Below are positions 23,464-23,681 of a stretch of 23,681 bases of DNA, piece by piece. Numbering within the stretch: the stretch's first letter is position 1; every line of letters starts with the position of its first letter. Source of the DNA: CBFHND01 sp965657085. GTDB lineage: Bacteria; Pseudomonadota; Alphaproteobacteria; Rhodobacterales; Rhodobacteraceae. The notes under the pieces are model-generated. The model searched no databases, was not told the origin of the DNA, and saw nothing but the letters and a program-made list of their open reading frames with translations. The position numbers and the translations under genes were made by a program. The stretch lies in assembly GCA_965657085.1 (NCBI GenBank), contig CBFHND010000037.1, positions 1 through 23,681 of the forward strand. The letters are read 5' to 3'.

Positions 23464-23681
23464 GGAACCTCGAACGGTGATCAACGAAGGATGTGATCCG
23501 CCTTATCGCAACGATGAATGAACACCGGCTTAATCAGCGCAGGCCATGACCCGAGGTTTTGCAGGAATTGAAAGTGGCGGAGGGGATAGGCCTGGCAGCG
23601 AACCCTCTCTCGTGCCAGCGTCGGACCCCGAGGGACCCACGCGAAACCCTGCGCAAATCTGACGCTCATTGGAAAATCAGC
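23464..23681. other. Non-coding leader/promoter region of the receptor operon
   Basis: No credible gene is present. A 62-codon minus-strand frame (23481-23669) resembles nothing known. The part nearest the receptor contains a CtrA-like site and a GATAAG hexamer. The distal part (about 23574-23640) on the minus strand has GGGTTCGC and CCCTCCGCCA segments that recall RNA-gene ends but do not fold as a tRNA or 5S rRNA. Confidence 0.5.
23519..23533 (-). promoter_or_regulatory. CtrA-like full site upstream of the receptor-cheB-cheD operon
   Basis: On the minus strand the sequence reads TTAA-N7-TTCA, one base from TTAA-N7-TTAA, 55 bases upstream of the receptor ATG. A GATAAG hexamer follows 11 bases later, much as TATGCA follows the site before the plus-strand che operon. 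The N7 of both sites contains CCGG. This suggests common CtrA control of the two convergent operons. Confidence 0.38.

Noticed and set aside
23494..23533. Sigma-28 (flagellar) promoter before the receptor gene
   Set aside because: A GCGATAA element is present, but its distance from the nearest TAAG-like element is about three bases too long for the FliA consensus.
23574..23640. tRNA-Ser-like or 5S-rRNA-like end on the minus strand (GGGTTCGCTGCC, CCCTCCGCCA)
   Set aside because: No matching 5' acceptor strand or anticodon arm is present at the right distance, and the conserved 5S core is absent, so the resemblance is treated as chance or at most a remnant.
1..23681. CRISPR arrays, insertion sequences, integrases, prophage genes or attachment sites
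   Set aside because: No repeat-spacer pattern, transposase or integrase frame, or long direct repeat was noticed on either strand.

Overview
The window looks like chromosomal DNA of a marine alphaproteobacterium, most likely Rhodobacterales (Roseobacter group). This rests on protein-family recognition, the moderately high G+C coding style, densely overlapping ATGA gene junctions, a stand-alone methyltetrahydrofolate:cobalamin methyltransferase of the kind reported for split methionine synthases in that group, and a compact alphaproteobacterial che locus. No database search was possible, so the taxonomy is inference.

Layout. (1) 1-307: no convincing gene. (2) 308-10975: a LysR-type regulator followed by eight co-directional catabolic genes, with ATGA/TGATG overlaps or gaps of 3-27 bases: hydantoinase/oxoprolinase A and B subunits, a DAO-type FAD oxidoreductase, an HpaI-type aldolase, a class I aminotransferase, a uronate-dehydrogenase-like enzyme, an atypical short-chain dehydrogenase and a YqjM-type ene-reductase. 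Two perfect 15-bp inverted repeats with LysR-box geometry lie between the regulator and the first enzyme gene. (3) 10996-13108: a minus-strand PLP aminotransferase diverging from an ornithine-cyclodeaminase/mu-crystallin-family gene, with only 31 bp (holding a small palindrome) between their start codons. (4) 13356-14438: the pterin-binding methyltransferase, preceded by a leader with an 11-bp hairpin and followed by a clear intrinsic terminator. (5) 14625-19507: a plus-strand chemotaxis operon (STAS protein, cheY, cheA, cheW, cheR, a second CheY-like regulator, and a small protein with a CheZ-like DxxxQ motif). It converges on a minus-strand operon (23463 to 19560) of a chemoreceptor, cheB and cheD. 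(6) 23464-23681: non-coding leader of the receptor operon.

How the parts may work together. The LysR operon reads as an inducible pathway for an unidentified substrate: ATP-dependent opening of a cyclic amide, oxidation and transamination of amino groups, NAD(P)- and flavin-dependent redox steps, and retro-aldol release of a small oxo-acid. The substrate cannot be named from sequence, and no transporter gene is present. The che genes supply a nearly complete pathway: receptor, CheA/CheW, CheR/CheB/CheD adaptation, two response regulators and a candidate CheY-P phosphatase. No flagellar gene is in the window. Both che promoter regions carry a near-match to a CtrA full site, fitting the CtrA control of motility known in this order.

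Most notable items: the uncharacterised HyuAB-aldolase operon with paired LysR boxes; the small DxxxQ protein ending the che operon; a chemoreceptor that seems to have lost TM2 and HAMP; an SDR lacking the catalytic Tyr and Lys; and the structured leader of the cobalamin methyltransferase gene.
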